A stretch of DNA of 64,000 nucleotides from Persicimonas caeni (lineage in GTDB: Bacteria; Myxococcota_A; Bradymonadia; Bradymonadales; Bradymonadaceae). The notes beneath the pieces were generated by a model that worked only from the letters and a program-made list of their open reading frames with translations, searched no databases and was not told where the DNA came from. Below are positions 27,120 through 35,262 of the stretch, piece after piece. Location: assembly GCF_006517175.1 (NCBI RefSeq), contig NZ_CP041186.1, positions 1,391,001 to 1,455,000 of the forward strand, given 5' to 3'. Position 1 is the first letter of the stretch; every line of letters begins with the position of its first letter. Position numbers and translations under genes: made by a program.

Positions 27120-27737
27120 TTACTTTTCGAAAAACAGGCGAACCTCGTCGGAAGTTGACTGGTCCAGCAAGACCTCGAAGCCAGCGTTTATGAAGGTTTC
27201 AGTGACAAAAGCGCGCTGATGAAAGAAATAGTGAGTATAGGAATCCGTTTCAGCAATTCGTCGGTACTGGTAACCGGTACCAGAAAACGCCTGAAAATAG
27301 AGAACTGCTCCGGAAGCTGTTAGCATGTAGAGTTTGTGAGATAATTCTCGGAGTTGCTCGCGGTCGAGATGAAAAATGACGCCTCTGCACCAGATGCCAT
27401 CCAGCAACTGCCAAGGACACGCTGCGTCAACACTTAGAATATCTCCCTGTTTTAGATGTTTTTGCCCGTATATCTCTCGCCCGAGAGCGATGGCCTCCTC
27501 ACAAATGTCAATCCCAGCGGCCTTAAAGCCCAGTTCGCTAAAGAAGGCTACGTCCCTCCCAAAACCGCAACCTAAATCGAGGATGCACCCCTCTTTCCGA
27601 CAGAACCGTGCGAAACGTAGCAACCTGTCTTGAAACACTTCATTTCTCCAAGCCCACTTTTCGACGAGTTCGTGATAGACCTCCCCATAAGCTTCCGCGA
27701 TCTGTTTACGAATTGAACCACTAAGCCCTGGTAGCAC
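27120..27737 (-). CDS. Class I SAM-dependent methyltransferase of the island cassette
   Basis: 205 aa from a GTG at 27737. Motif I is CILDLGCGFGRDVAFF (residues ~52-67) and the acidic motif II is AAGIDICEEAI; a middle region DGIWCRGVIFHL matches motif IV position. The fold is that of small-molecule methyltransferases in the UbiE/Tellurite-type group. The substrate is unknown, and a product of the neighbouring radical SAM enzyme is a reasonable guess. It starts 21 bp after the 2-TM gene. The start codon has no perfect ribosome site (AAGAGAG, 8-nt spacing), and no better start is seen. Confidence 0.85.
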   Translation of the reverse strand: MLPGLSGSIRKQIAEAYGEVYHELVEKWAWRNEVFQDRLLRFARFCRKEGCILDLGCGFGRDVAFFSELGFKAAGIDICEEAIALGREIYGQKHLKQGDILSVDAACPWQLLDGIWCRGVIFHLDREQLRELSHKLYMLTASGAVLYFQAFSGTGYQYRRIAETDSYTHYFFHQRAFVTETFINAGFEVLLDQSTSDEVRLFFEK

Positions 27738-27758
27738 CGATTTTCGCTCTCTTAGACG

Positions 27759-28742
27759 CTAATCATTTTCCCAAAAATGGTCGGAAAAACGTTTACTGCA
27801 AACTGCACATTGCGAGCCATCAAGCTCTTCCTCTGGGCCTCCACTGTCTTCAACGAGTCTGAAATACCAGTCCATTTTCCGTCGCTTTGGATTTGACGAG
27901 ATGCGACTTTGCACAACCTTCTGCAATTGACTCAAGCGGCTTTCGAGCCCTTCATCGTCCTCAAACCTCTCTTGGTTATAGACAGGCAGATAGGGCAACT
28001 CATCATGAGCAAACAGATGACCATCACCAAAACACTTATATTCAGGATAAATACTTTCACAAAGGCGCACAGTTGCCATCAATGCATCTACTAGAATTCC
28101 TTCCATTCGCTCGAAAGACTTCGCGTACTCCTCTGTAACTTGCTGCTCAGCGTAACGAATCCTAGAACTCCCCAAAGCCGTCTTAACACAAATCAGCCCC
28201 CACCCGACAAAGAAATACAGAACATTCATAACCACAACGGCGGCGGCAACCAGAAACAACAAGTCGATGTTAGCTTGCCCCAAGGTTTTCTCCAGCTTAT
28301 CTCCACCAAGCAAAACTGCAGTAGCTAAAGACAAGATAGCCGTAGTCACAACCAAACCTAGCTTGCCAGTCAAGCCATGGAGTCCTGAGCTCAGAGGAAT
28401 AGAGTCCACGAGGGTCAGCATCTCATCCTTGAGATCACTGATGAACTGATCCTTCGGTAAGATCCGTCGCTTATACTCCTGCTTTTCTACAGCGAATGCT
28501 CGGAGAGCACTACCTATAACAGGCTGAAGGTTTTGCAAGTATAGCAACGCTCGATGATCGTCAGCGTAACGGTCGTAAAGATCCCGAAAGTAATCTTTAA
28601 GAAAGAACTCACCTAGCTGTTGCTGCCTTTCATTACCAGAGGAGAAAGAAGTCGACGCAAATATCAAATCAAGAACATTATTCGGATCGACTGGCGGAAT
28701 GTTTTTTAGCGCTGCGTCACTTGAGTCGTCAGTGGAATCCAT
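27759..28742 (-). CDS. Two-TM membrane protein with C-terminal CxxC motif, island cassette
   Basis: 327 aa. A soluble helical N-terminal region (~1-120) is followed by two membrane helices (LVVTTAILSLATAVLLGG and LFLVAAAVVVMNVLYFFVGWGL, residues ~130-185). The C-terminal region ends with SQCAVCSKRFSDHFW, a possible half zinc finger (CxxC...H). The start shares one base with the deaminase stop (TGATG), so translation is coupled. I do not recognise a family. The 2-TM layout next to a nucleotidyltransferase recalls membrane effectors of signalling-type defence systems, but no homology is visible to support that. Confidence 0.8.
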   Translation of the reverse strand: MDSTDDSSDAALKNIPPVDPNNVLDLIFASTSFSSGNERQQQLGEFFLKDYFRDLYDRYADDHRALLYLQNLQPVIGSALRAFAVEKQEYKRRILPKDQFISDLKDEMLTLVDSIPLSSGLHGLTGKLGLVVTTAILSLATAVLLGGDKLEKTLGQANIDLLFLVAAAVVVMNVLYFFVGWGLICVKTALGSSRIRYAEQQVTEEYAKSFERMEGILVDALMATVRLCESIYPEYKCFGDGHLFAHDELPYLPVYNQERFEDDEGLESRLSQLQKVVQSRISSNPKRRKMDWYFRLVEDSGGPEEELDGSQCAVCSKRFSDHFWEND

Positions 28743-29188
28743 CAGATATTTCTAGGTTTACGATCCGGCCAAGGAAGTGGATACAACTCAACAATCGTAC
28801 TCTCGACCGACACCTCCCGCTCCCGAAGAGTCAGCACCACCACGTTCAGCCCTGACTGGCGAGCATTCTCAAAGATCAGCTGTCGGCACAAACCGCAGGG
28901 GGTCGCCAAGGTTTCAGGATCATCTGAGGCAATTGCAATGGCCTTGATAAGAGGCTCACCATGCAATGCACAATGAACGAGCGCAGCGTGTTCAGCGTGT
29001 AGGCTTAAACTGTGAGTTGAAGAGAAGAAGCTACCTGCAGAAAAAATATTGTCGTTCAAGGTCAATACTGCAGCCCCATAACTGGCACCGCGAGCAGCAC
29101 GGTTCTGCAGCTTACGAGCCTCGTTGGCTGAGTCAATTAGCTCGCGCCTTCGTGGTATCGGTATTTGCGGAACTTCTTTGAACTTCAT
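28742..29188 (-). CDS. Cytidine deaminase-like protein, first gene of the island cassette
   Basis: 148 aa from the ATG at 29188, which follows a GGGAGG ribosome site by 5 nt; an earlier ATG at 29242 has no such site. The zinc motifs are LHAEHAAL and TPCGLCRQ, as in CDA-fold nucleoside deaminases (His, Cys, Cys ligands and the catalytic Glu). The substrate may be a free nucleoside, nucleotide or a nucleoside-like product. It leads the five-gene cassette and overlaps the next gene by 1 bp. A palindrome at 29245-29256 lies in its upstream region. Housekeeping Cdd is possible, but the tight coupling to unusual genes argues for a dedicated role. Confidence 0.85.
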   Translation of the reverse strand: MKFKEVPQIPIPRRRELIDSANEARKLQNRAARGASYGAAVLTLNDNIFSAGSFFSSTHSLSLHAEHAALVHCALHGEPLIKAIAIASDDPETLATPCGLCRQLIFENARQSGLNVVVLTLREREVSVESTIVELYPLPWPDRKPRNI

Positions 29189-29244
29189 TCGAACCTCCCT
29201 CAAGTAACGCGAACTACCGCTAAACTGAAAGCCCAAGTGCATTT

Positions 29245-29256
29245 CAGGTTAACCTG
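29245..29256. promoter_or_regulatory. 12-bp perfect palindrome upstream of the cassette
   Basis: CAGGTTAACCTG lies 57 bp upstream of the deaminase start. It could be an operator for the cassette. The rest of the stretch from 29189 to 29681 is AT-richer and contains no gene I can support. Confidence 0.35.
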
Positions 29257-29681
29257 TTCCTCTCGTTCATCAAATAAACTCGGGAGAAACGGCAGAGCGA
29301 GAATATCATTCGTGAAAGGCGCCGCAAGCACTCGTCTTGAGAACGAGAAAAAACCTCGCCTGGATATCGTCCATTCGTCTTTCGAAACCACGATCTGTCC
29401 TGCTGGTGGCTACGGTTGAGGTGACCAAACTCCGCGTGCATCCAGGCTAGATGAGAACGCACGTTAGCCACAGGTTAGGGTCGCACCGTATACTCTGCAA
29501 CCCGCCGCAATGAGCCTCCCAAATATGTATTTGAGCTGCGAGGGCTAACAGTTCAAACGAAAGGGAAAGTAAATACCAGTGCGTCCGCAATGCTCATTCT
29601 GGTCTTCGTTTGAACATCGAGCACACTACAGCAACATAGAAACAGGCTTCCGTCGTCGCTTATAGAGCAAGAGCAACTACC

Positions 29682-29834
29682 CGTCGCGGCGCACGACTAC
29701 CCGCCCGCCACCACGTTGACCGGCTCGCCGGCACAAAACGCGTCGATATTCTCGACGGTGGTGTCGAGGATGCGCTGGATCGCCTCTTTGGTGTTGAACG
29801 CGCTGTGGGGTGTGATGATGACGTTGCGCATGCG
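29682..29834 (-). repeat. Direct repeat copy B (within intact dehydrogenase 3' end)
   Basis: Matches 25319-25471 (142 bp perfect core 29693-29834). This copy completes the intact dehydrogenase gene and marks the other edge of the island. Confidence 0.97.
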
Positions 29835-30704
29835 CAGGAGCACGTGGTCGGCCAAGATCGTCTCCAGGTCGTGCTTCTCGCGGAACATGCGGTGCAGAAG
29901 CTGGGCCTCCTCGCGCACCGTCGGCTCCTCGGGGATGACGTCGAGCCCGGCAGCGGCGACCTTGCCCTCCGACAGCGCAAATAACAGCGCCTGCACGTCG
30001 ATCACCGCGCCTCGGGCGGTGTTAATAATGACCACCCCGTCCTTCATCTTCTCGAACTCTTCCTCGCCCAGAAGCCCGCGGGTGTGCTCGTTGAGCGGCA
30101 CGTGCAGCGAGATGACGTCGGATTGGGCCAGCAGCTCGTCGAAGTCGACGTATTCGAACCCGAACTTCTCCTCGAGCGCCTCGTCGGGGGCGACGTCGTA
30201 GGCGACGACGTTCATGTTGAAGCCACGGGCGATCTCGATGGTGCACAGGCCGATATCGCCGGTGCCCACAATCCCCAGGGTCTTTCCGCGCAGGTCGAAG
30301 CCGCGCAGCCCCTGCTGGGAGAAGTCGCCGCGACGCGTGCGGTCGGTCGCCTCGATCATGCGGTGACTCAGCGCCAACAGCAGCGCGAAGACGTGCTCGG
30401 CCACCGTGTTGGTGCCGTAGGTCGGCACGTTACTCACCGTGATACCGCGCTCCTCGCACACCTGGGTGTCGACGTGGTCGAAGCCCGTCGAGCGCGTGGC
30501 CACGAGCTTCAGGTTCTCGAGCTTGTCGAGCACCTTCGCGCTCAGGTCCGAGTAGATGAACACCGACACCACGTCGGCGTCCTTGTACTCGTCGACGTTG
30601 TCCGCGGTCAGCGGCTTGTCGGTATGCGTGATCTCGTGCTCGTCGGCGAGGGCCTCGAAGGTCTCGCGCTCCCACGATTCGGTTTCGAAGACGCAGATTT
30701 TCAT
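29697..30704 (-). CDS. D-isomer-specific 2-hydroxyacid dehydrogenase (D-lactate dehydrogenase-like)
   Basis: 335 aa. The N-terminal catalytic domain begins MKICVFETESWERETFE. The NAD-binding domain has GIVGTGDIG (Rossmann GxGxxG) near residue 147. Catalytic residues sit in NTARGAVID (Arg), PEEP (Glu) and ITPHSAFNT (His). This matches D-lactate dehydrogenase/fermentative LdhA relatives, reducing pyruvate with NADH. Cytoplasmic. It stands alone with a G-rich tract and inverted repeat upstream. Its final 46 codons are duplicated at 25334-25471, where the island appears to have inserted at this gene. Confidence 0.92.
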   Translation of the reverse strand: MKICVFETESWERETFEALADEHEITHTDKPLTADNVDEYKDADVVSVFIYSDLSAKVLDKLENLKLVATRSTGFDHVDTQVCEERGITVSNVPTYGTNTVAEHVFALLLALSHRMIEATDRTRRGDFSQQGLRGFDLRGKTLGIVGTGDIGLCTIEIARGFNMNVVAYDVAPDEALEEKFGFEYVDFDELLAQSDVISLHVPLNEHTRGLLGEEEFEKMKDGVVIINTARGAVIDVQALLFALSEGKVAAAGLDVIPEEPTVREEAQLLHRMFREKHDLETILADHVLLRMRNVIITPHSAFNTKEAIQRILDTTVENIDAFCAGEPVNVVAGG

Positions 30705-30713
30705 GGGGGGTGG

Positions 30714-30751
30714 TGGGGGGTTTAGGGGTTTGGGGGTCTAGGGGTTTAGGG
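30714..30751. repeat. G-rich TTTAGGGG/TTTGGGGG tract
   Basis: Plus-strand steps GGGGTTTAGGGG, TTTGGGGG and TCTAGGGG directly upstream of the dehydrogenase start codon. Same type as 12826-12869. Confidence 0.75.
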
Positions 30752-30752
30752 A

Positions 30753-30830
30753 TTCACCACGGGGGGCACGGGGAGCACGGTGAGAAGCTTTTTATGCCTT
30801 TCCCCGTGTCCCCGTGCTCCCCGTGGTGAA
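30753..30830. repeat. Inverted repeat related to that at cusB
   Basis: Left arm TTCACCACGGGG...CACGGGG (30753-30780) and right arm CCCCGTG...CCCCGTGGTGAA (30802-30830). It lies between the dehydrogenase start and the end of the thrombospondin-repeat gene, and may act as a hairpin or be a dispersed element. Confidence 0.8.
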
Positions 30831-30880
30831 CTCTGTGAACTCTCTCTCAGACGCGGAAATGTTGCGCACCCGTGCCCCGA

Positions 30881-33800
30881 TTACAAACGCCGTCGCCAAA
30901 TCAACCCGAGGAGCCCGACGGCCAGCGCCAGCGCCACGCCGGCGGGGGTGCCGACCGGGCGGCTGACGGTGCGACAGCCGCAGCCTTCGGGCGAGCCGCT
31001 GCGCAGGTGGCTGCCGTCGCCGGCGTCGCCAGCGTCGGGTTGGCCGGCGTCGGCGTCGCCTGTACCGGCGTCGCCCTCGCCTGCGTCCTCGTCACACGCA
31101 TCGCCCGTGCCGTCTTCGTCGGCGTCGGCCTGGTCGGGGTTGGCGACCAGCGGGCAGTTGTCGGTGTCGTCGCCGACGCCGTCGTCGTCATCGTCGTGGT
31201 CGGTGCAGTCGGGCTCGCCGTCGCCGTCGGTGTCGTCGAACTCGTCGACGAAGTCGCCGTCGCAGTCCTGGTCGATGTGGTCGCAGCTCTCCTCGGCGCC
31301 CGGATAGACGCCGGCGTTCTGCGGCTGGCAATCGTCGACGTCGTCGACCCCGTCGTTGTCGGTGTCGATGCCCGCGCACTCGGGGATGCCGTCGCCGTTG
31401 TCGTCGTCGAACTCGTCGACCAGGTCGCCGTCGCAGTCGCTGTCCTTCTCGTCGCAGTACTCGCGGCTGCCGTTGAAGATCTTCGGGTCGAGCGGCGCGC
31501 AGTCGGTCTCGTTGGGGTCGCCGTCGTCGTCGAGGTCGGGGTCGGTGCAGTCGGGAGTGCCGTCGTTGTCGAAGTCGTCGAACTCGTCGACGAGGCTGCC
31601 GTCGCAGTCTTGGTCGACGTCGTCGCACATCTCGTCGGCGCCGTGGTGGATCGTCGGGTCGAGCGGCTCGCAGTCGTTGTCGTTCAGGTCGCCGTCGTTG
31701 TCCCAGTCGTCGTCGCACACGTCACCCAGTCCGTCGCCGTCGCCGTCGTCCTGCGCGGTGTTGGCGTCGTCGGGGCAGTTGTCCACGTCGCCGCAGACGG
31801 TGTCCGCGTCGATGTCGTTGTCGGCGTCGTCGGGGCAGATATCGCACACGTCGCCCTCGCCGTCCGAGTCGGTGTCGACCTGGTTGGCGTTGGCCGTCGT
31901 CGGGCAGTTGTCCACGTCGCCGCACACCGTGTCGCTGTCGGCGTCGTTGTCGGCGTCGTTCGGGCACGCGTCACACACGTCGCCCATGCCGTCGCTGTCC
32001 GCATCGGCCTGGTTGGTATTGGCCGTCGTCGGGCAGTTGTCCACGTCGCCGCACACCGTGTCGCCGTCGAGGTCGTTGTTCGGGTCGTTCACACAGGGAT
32101 CGCACGCATCGCCCATCCCGTCGCCGTCCGTATCGGTCTGACTCGAGTTGGCCGCCGTCGGGCAGTTGTCGATATCGCCGCACACCCCGTCGCCGTCGGC
32201 GTCGTTCTGCGGGTCGTTCGGGCACGTGTCGCACGCATCGCCGATGCCGTCGCCGTCGACGTCGTACTGCGCCTGGTTGGGCGTGTTGATGCAGTTGTCC
32301 GACGGGTCGCAAATGCCGTCGTTGTCCGCGTCGTTGTTGACCGCCCCGGCGCACAGATCACACAGGTCGCCCACCCCGTCGCCGTCACTGTCGGTCTGGT
32401 TCGGGTTGGCCGTCGACGGGCAGTTGTCCGGCGGCGAGCAGACCCCGTCACCGTCGGCGTCGTTGTAGGCGTCGTTGGGGCACGTATCGCAGGCATCGCC
32501 GATATTGTCCGAGTCGCTGTCGACCTGATTCGCGTTGGCCGTGCTCGGGCAATTGTCGACGTCGCCGCACACGCCGTCGCCGTCGATATCGTCGTCCGGG
32601 TCGTTCGGGCACACGTCGCACACGTCACCGGCGCCGTCGCCATCGCTGTCGGTCTGCGCGCTATTCGACGTCGTCGGGCAGTTGTCGGTGGGCATGCAGA
32701 CGCCATCGCCGTCGGCGTCGTTCTCCGAGGTCGCCGGGCACACGTCACACACATCGCCCAACCCGTCGCCATCGCCGTCGGTCTGCGAGGCGTTCGCCGT
32801 GCTCGCACAGTTGTCGCACGTGTCGCCCACGCCATCACCATCGCCGTCGGTCTGCGAGGCGTTCGCCGTGCTCGCGCAGTTGTCGCACGCGTCGCCTACG
32901 CCATCACCATCGCCGTCGGTCTGCGAGGCGTTGGCCACGCTCGCGCAGTTGTCCTGCGGGTCGCAGACCCCGTCGCCGTCGCTATCGGTGTCCGTCGCGT
33001 CGAGCGGGCACACGTCACACGCATCGCCCGCGCCGTCGCCGTCGCTGTCGAGCTGCGACGCATTCGCCGTCACCGGGCAGTTGTCGGGCGGGTCGCACAC
33101 CCCGTCGCCGTCGGCGTCGTTATTCGCATCGCTCGGGCACGCATCACACGCATCGCCCAGCCCGTCACCGTCGCCGTCGGTCTGCGAGCTATTCGCCGTC
33201 GCCGGGCAGTTGTCCTGCGGGTCGCACACGGTGTCCGAGTCCGTGTCCGTGTCGGTCGCGTCGAGCGGGCACACATCGCACGCATCGCCCGTTCCGTCGC
33301 CGTCGCTGTCCGTCTGCGACGCGTTCGCCGTCGCTGGGCAATTGTCGACGTCGCCGCATACCCCGTCGCCGTCGCTGTCGTCGTTCGGATCGTTCGGGCA
33401 CACGTCACACGCATCACCCGCGCCGTCGCCGTCGCTGTCCGTCTGCGAGCTATTCGCCGTCGCCGGACAGTTGTCCGACGGGTCGCACACCGTGTCCGAG
33501 TCGCTGTCGGTGTCGGTCGCGTCGTTCGGGCAGATATCGCAGGCGTCGCCAAAGCCGTCGCCGTCGCTGTCGACTTGGGTCGGGTTCGGCGTCAGCGGGC
33601 AGTTGTCGTCGTTGTCGAAGACGCCGTCGCCGTCCTGGTCGCGACGAATGATCACGTCGGCCGCAGTCACGCTGCCGGCCGCGCCGCCCTCGGCGGGCTT
33701 GGTCCACGAGGCGGTATTCGACATGACCGACTCGTCGACCACCGTGTCGATGACCACGTCGAAGCTGACCTGCACGCTGCTCGCAGGGGGCACGAGCACG

Positions 33801-35053
33801 TCGTTGATCCGAAGCTGATTCGCCGTCGAGGCGTCGGTGCCGCCGCCCGCCGAGACGAGCGACCAGCTGGCGGCCTCAGCGGGGATATCGTCGATAACGT
33901 CGACGGTCGCTTCCTCGTTGCCGTCGTTGGTCAGCTCGATCGTGTAGCGCACCGTCTCACCCGGGTTGACCTCCCCGTCGCCGTTGCCGTCGGAGAGCAG
34001 CCAGGTCTTCGTCGAGTTGCGCGTCAGGATGGGATCGTACTGGTCGATGCCGACCACGTTGACCGTCAGCCACACCTTGTCGCCGCCGCTCGAGTAGGTC
34101 ACGTCGATGGAGGTGTCGCCCGAGGCGAGCGCCGGGGTGATGTCGAACTGGTCGATGTCCACGCCGACCGCGTTCACCGTCGGGGAGGTCGTGTTGATGG
34201 TGCCGTTGTAGACGTTGTCGGCCGGGTTGTCCGCGTCGCTGAGCACGTGGGTGCCGCCACCGCCGACCACCTCGATCCCCTCGTAGAACCCGGAGTACGA
34301 GCCGCTATGCGACTCCCCCTCCAGAGCGTAGAAGGTCAGGTCACCCGAGGGCGTCGAGTCGACGTCGAATCCCGACAAGGTCAGGGTCTGCTCGCCGCCG
34401 CGCAGCGTGTTGATGCCGTCGTAGAGCACGACGCGACGAGGATCGAGGCGCTCTTCGGAGTACACCAGCACCAGCGACGTCGAGGCGTTGTCGGTCGAGC
34501 CGTTGCTCCACACGCCCTGGAACCCGTCGACGGTGTACGTCCCCGCCATCGCGGTGCCGTCGGCGAGCATGTCGGCGGTCACCTCGGCGCGGCACACGTG
34601 CATGTCGTAGCTGCCCGAGCCGCCCCCGGCGCAGTGACACACGTCGGCCTGCACTGAAACGACCGTGCCCGACGGCAGCGTCAACGACAACGTATCGTCC
34701 GGCGAGCCGGTGCACTCACCGCCCGACGGCTCGTTCTCTTTGCCGCCCCAATATATATAGGCTGCCTCGAGTTGGGCGTTCGACGCGATGCTCGCGTCCG
34801 AGGCGAGGTCGCTGCTCGCCACATCGAACGACGCCGGCTGGTTCGACGCGTCGACCTCCCCGTCTCCGTCGGTGTCTTTGGCCAGGTTGATCCCGGTCAT
34901 GAAGAAGTCGACCGAGCCGTCCCAGGCATTCAGCTGCGCCATGGGCACATCGGCCGCGGCCGCCGCCGGCCAAAGCAGCACCGTGGCGGCAAAGAGCCAC
35001 TTTAGAATCGTATTCTGGCGGATACAGCGAGACGCAGCATTATCAATCTTCAT
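30881..35053 (-). CDS. Cell-surface protein with DUF11, thrombospondin type 3 repeats, MopE-type motifs and MYXO-CTERM-like anchor
   Basis: About 1390 aa from the ATG at 35053 (MKIDNAASR), with signal peptide (LLWPAAAAADV). Residues ~25-320 form a large N-terminal domain ending near the IDQFDIT segment. A DUF11-type segment ([17 protein letters not shown]) follows, then about seventeen thrombospondin type 3 repeats (DNCP...DSDGDGxGDACD) that bind calcium. Three MopE-like motifs come next (DQDCDGSLVDEF). The C-terminus is EGCGCRTVSR, a hydrophobic helix, then WRRRL: a MYXO-CTERM-like sorting signal. It is expected to be exported and anchored at the surface. The repeat-coding strand leaves the opposite strand open for long stretches, which are not genes. 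Confidence 0.9.
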   Translation of the reverse strand: MKIDNAASRCIRQNTILKWLFAATVLLWPAAAAADVPMAQLNAWDGSVDFFMTGINLAKDTDGDGEVDASNQPASFDVASSDLASDASIASNAQLEAAYIYWGGKENEPSGGECTGSPDDTLSLTLPSGTVVSVQADVCHCAGGGSGSYDMHVCRAEVTADMLADGTAMAGTYTVDGFQGVWSNGSTDNASTSLVLVYSEERLDPRRVVLYDGINTLRGGEQTLTLSGFDVDSTPSGDLTFYALEGESHSGSYSGFYEGIEVVGGGGTHVLSDADNPADNVYNGTINTTSPTVNAVGVDIDQFDITPALASGDTSIDVTYSSGGDKVWLTVNVVGIDQYDPILTRNSTKTWLLSDGNGDGEVNPGETVRYTIELTNDGNEEATVDVIDDIPAEAASWSLVSAGGGTDASTANQLRINDVLVPPASSVQVSFDVVIDTVVDESVMSNTASWTKPAEGGAAGSVTAADVIIRRDQDGDGVFDNDDNCPLTPNPTQVDSDGDGFGDACDICPNDATDTDSDSDTVCDPSDNCPATANSSQTDSDGDGAGDACDVCPNDPNDDSDGDGVCGDVDNCPATANASQTDSDGDGTGDACDVCPLDATDTDTDSDTVCDPQDNCPATANSSQTDGDGDGLGDACDACPSDANNDADGDGVCDPPDNCPVTANASQLDSDGDGAGDACDVCPLDATDTDSDGDGVCDPQDNCASVANASQTDGDGDGVGDACDNCASTANASQTDGDGDGVGDTCDNCASTANASQTDGDGDGLGDVCDVCPATSENDADGDGVCMPTDNCPTTSNSAQTDSDGDGAGDVCDVCPNDPDDDIDGDGVCGDVDNCPSTANANQVDSDSDNIGDACDTCPNDAYNDADGDGVCSPPDNCPSTANPNQTDSDGDGVGDLCDLCAGAVNNDADNDGICDPSDNCINTPNQAQYDVDGDGIGDACDTCPNDPQNDADGDGVCGDIDNCPTAANSSQTDTDGDGMGDACDPCVNDPNNDLDGDTVCGDVDNCPTTANTNQADADSDGMGDVCDACPNDADNDADSDTVCGDVDNCPTTANANQVDTDSDGEGDVCDICPDDADNDIDADTVCGDVDNCPDDANTAQDDGDGDGLGDVCDDDWDNDGDLNDNDCEPLDPTIHHGADEMCDDVDQDCDGSLVDEFDDFDNDGTPDCTDPDLDDDGDPNETDCAPLDPKIFNGSREYCDEKDSDCDGDLVDEFDDDNGDGIPECAGIDTDNDGVDDVDDCQPQNAGVYPGAEESCDHIDQDCDGDFVDEFDDTDGDGEPDCTDHDDDDDGVGDDTDNCPLVANPDQADADEDGTGDACDEDAGEGDAGTGDADAGQPDAGDAGDGSHLRSGSPEGCGCRTVSRPVGTPAGVALALAVGLLGLIWRRRL

Positions 35054-35262
35054 CGGGAATATCCCATCATCGAGATCATCTATCGATGTCTGGGAGGTTA
35101 GCCCCTTCTGTCCCGCTTGTGAATGGTGCGCGTGAAACGCCTCGATGACACGCGCGTGACCTTCACGCAGATTGTCGGCCCCAAGCCGTCGCACACCCCG
35201 CCCGAGCCGTATTCTCGCCGCCTGCCTTCAGCGCGAAGGCATCCCCGCCCTCGCCGTTCATC

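Larger units (their letters stand above)
25472..29834. mobile_element. AT-richer genomic island between direct repeats
   Basis: 4363 bp including one repeat copy. It is clearly more AT-rich than both flanks, with different codon use, and holds five tightly packed minus-strand genes. It is bounded by the 142-bp perfect duplication of a dehydrogenase gene 3' end. No integrase, transposase or tRNA is visible inside, so the insertion route (integrase in trans, or homologous recombination) is unknown. Confidence 0.85.

Noticed and set aside
29244-29471. Small minus-strand gene upstream of the deaminase
   Set aside because: No ribosome site or recognisable features, and it covers the likely promoter and palindrome of the cassette.
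25472-29681. Insertion sequence or prophage
   Set aside because: No transposase, integrase, terminal inverted repeats or phage genes are visible in the island; only the long direct repeats mark its edges.
30872-34657. Long open frame on the plus strand (over 1200 codons)
   Set aside because: It is the antisense of the thrombospondin-repeat gene. The repeated GAC/GTC codons leave the complement free of stops, giving only low-complexity Val/Ala/Arg sequence.
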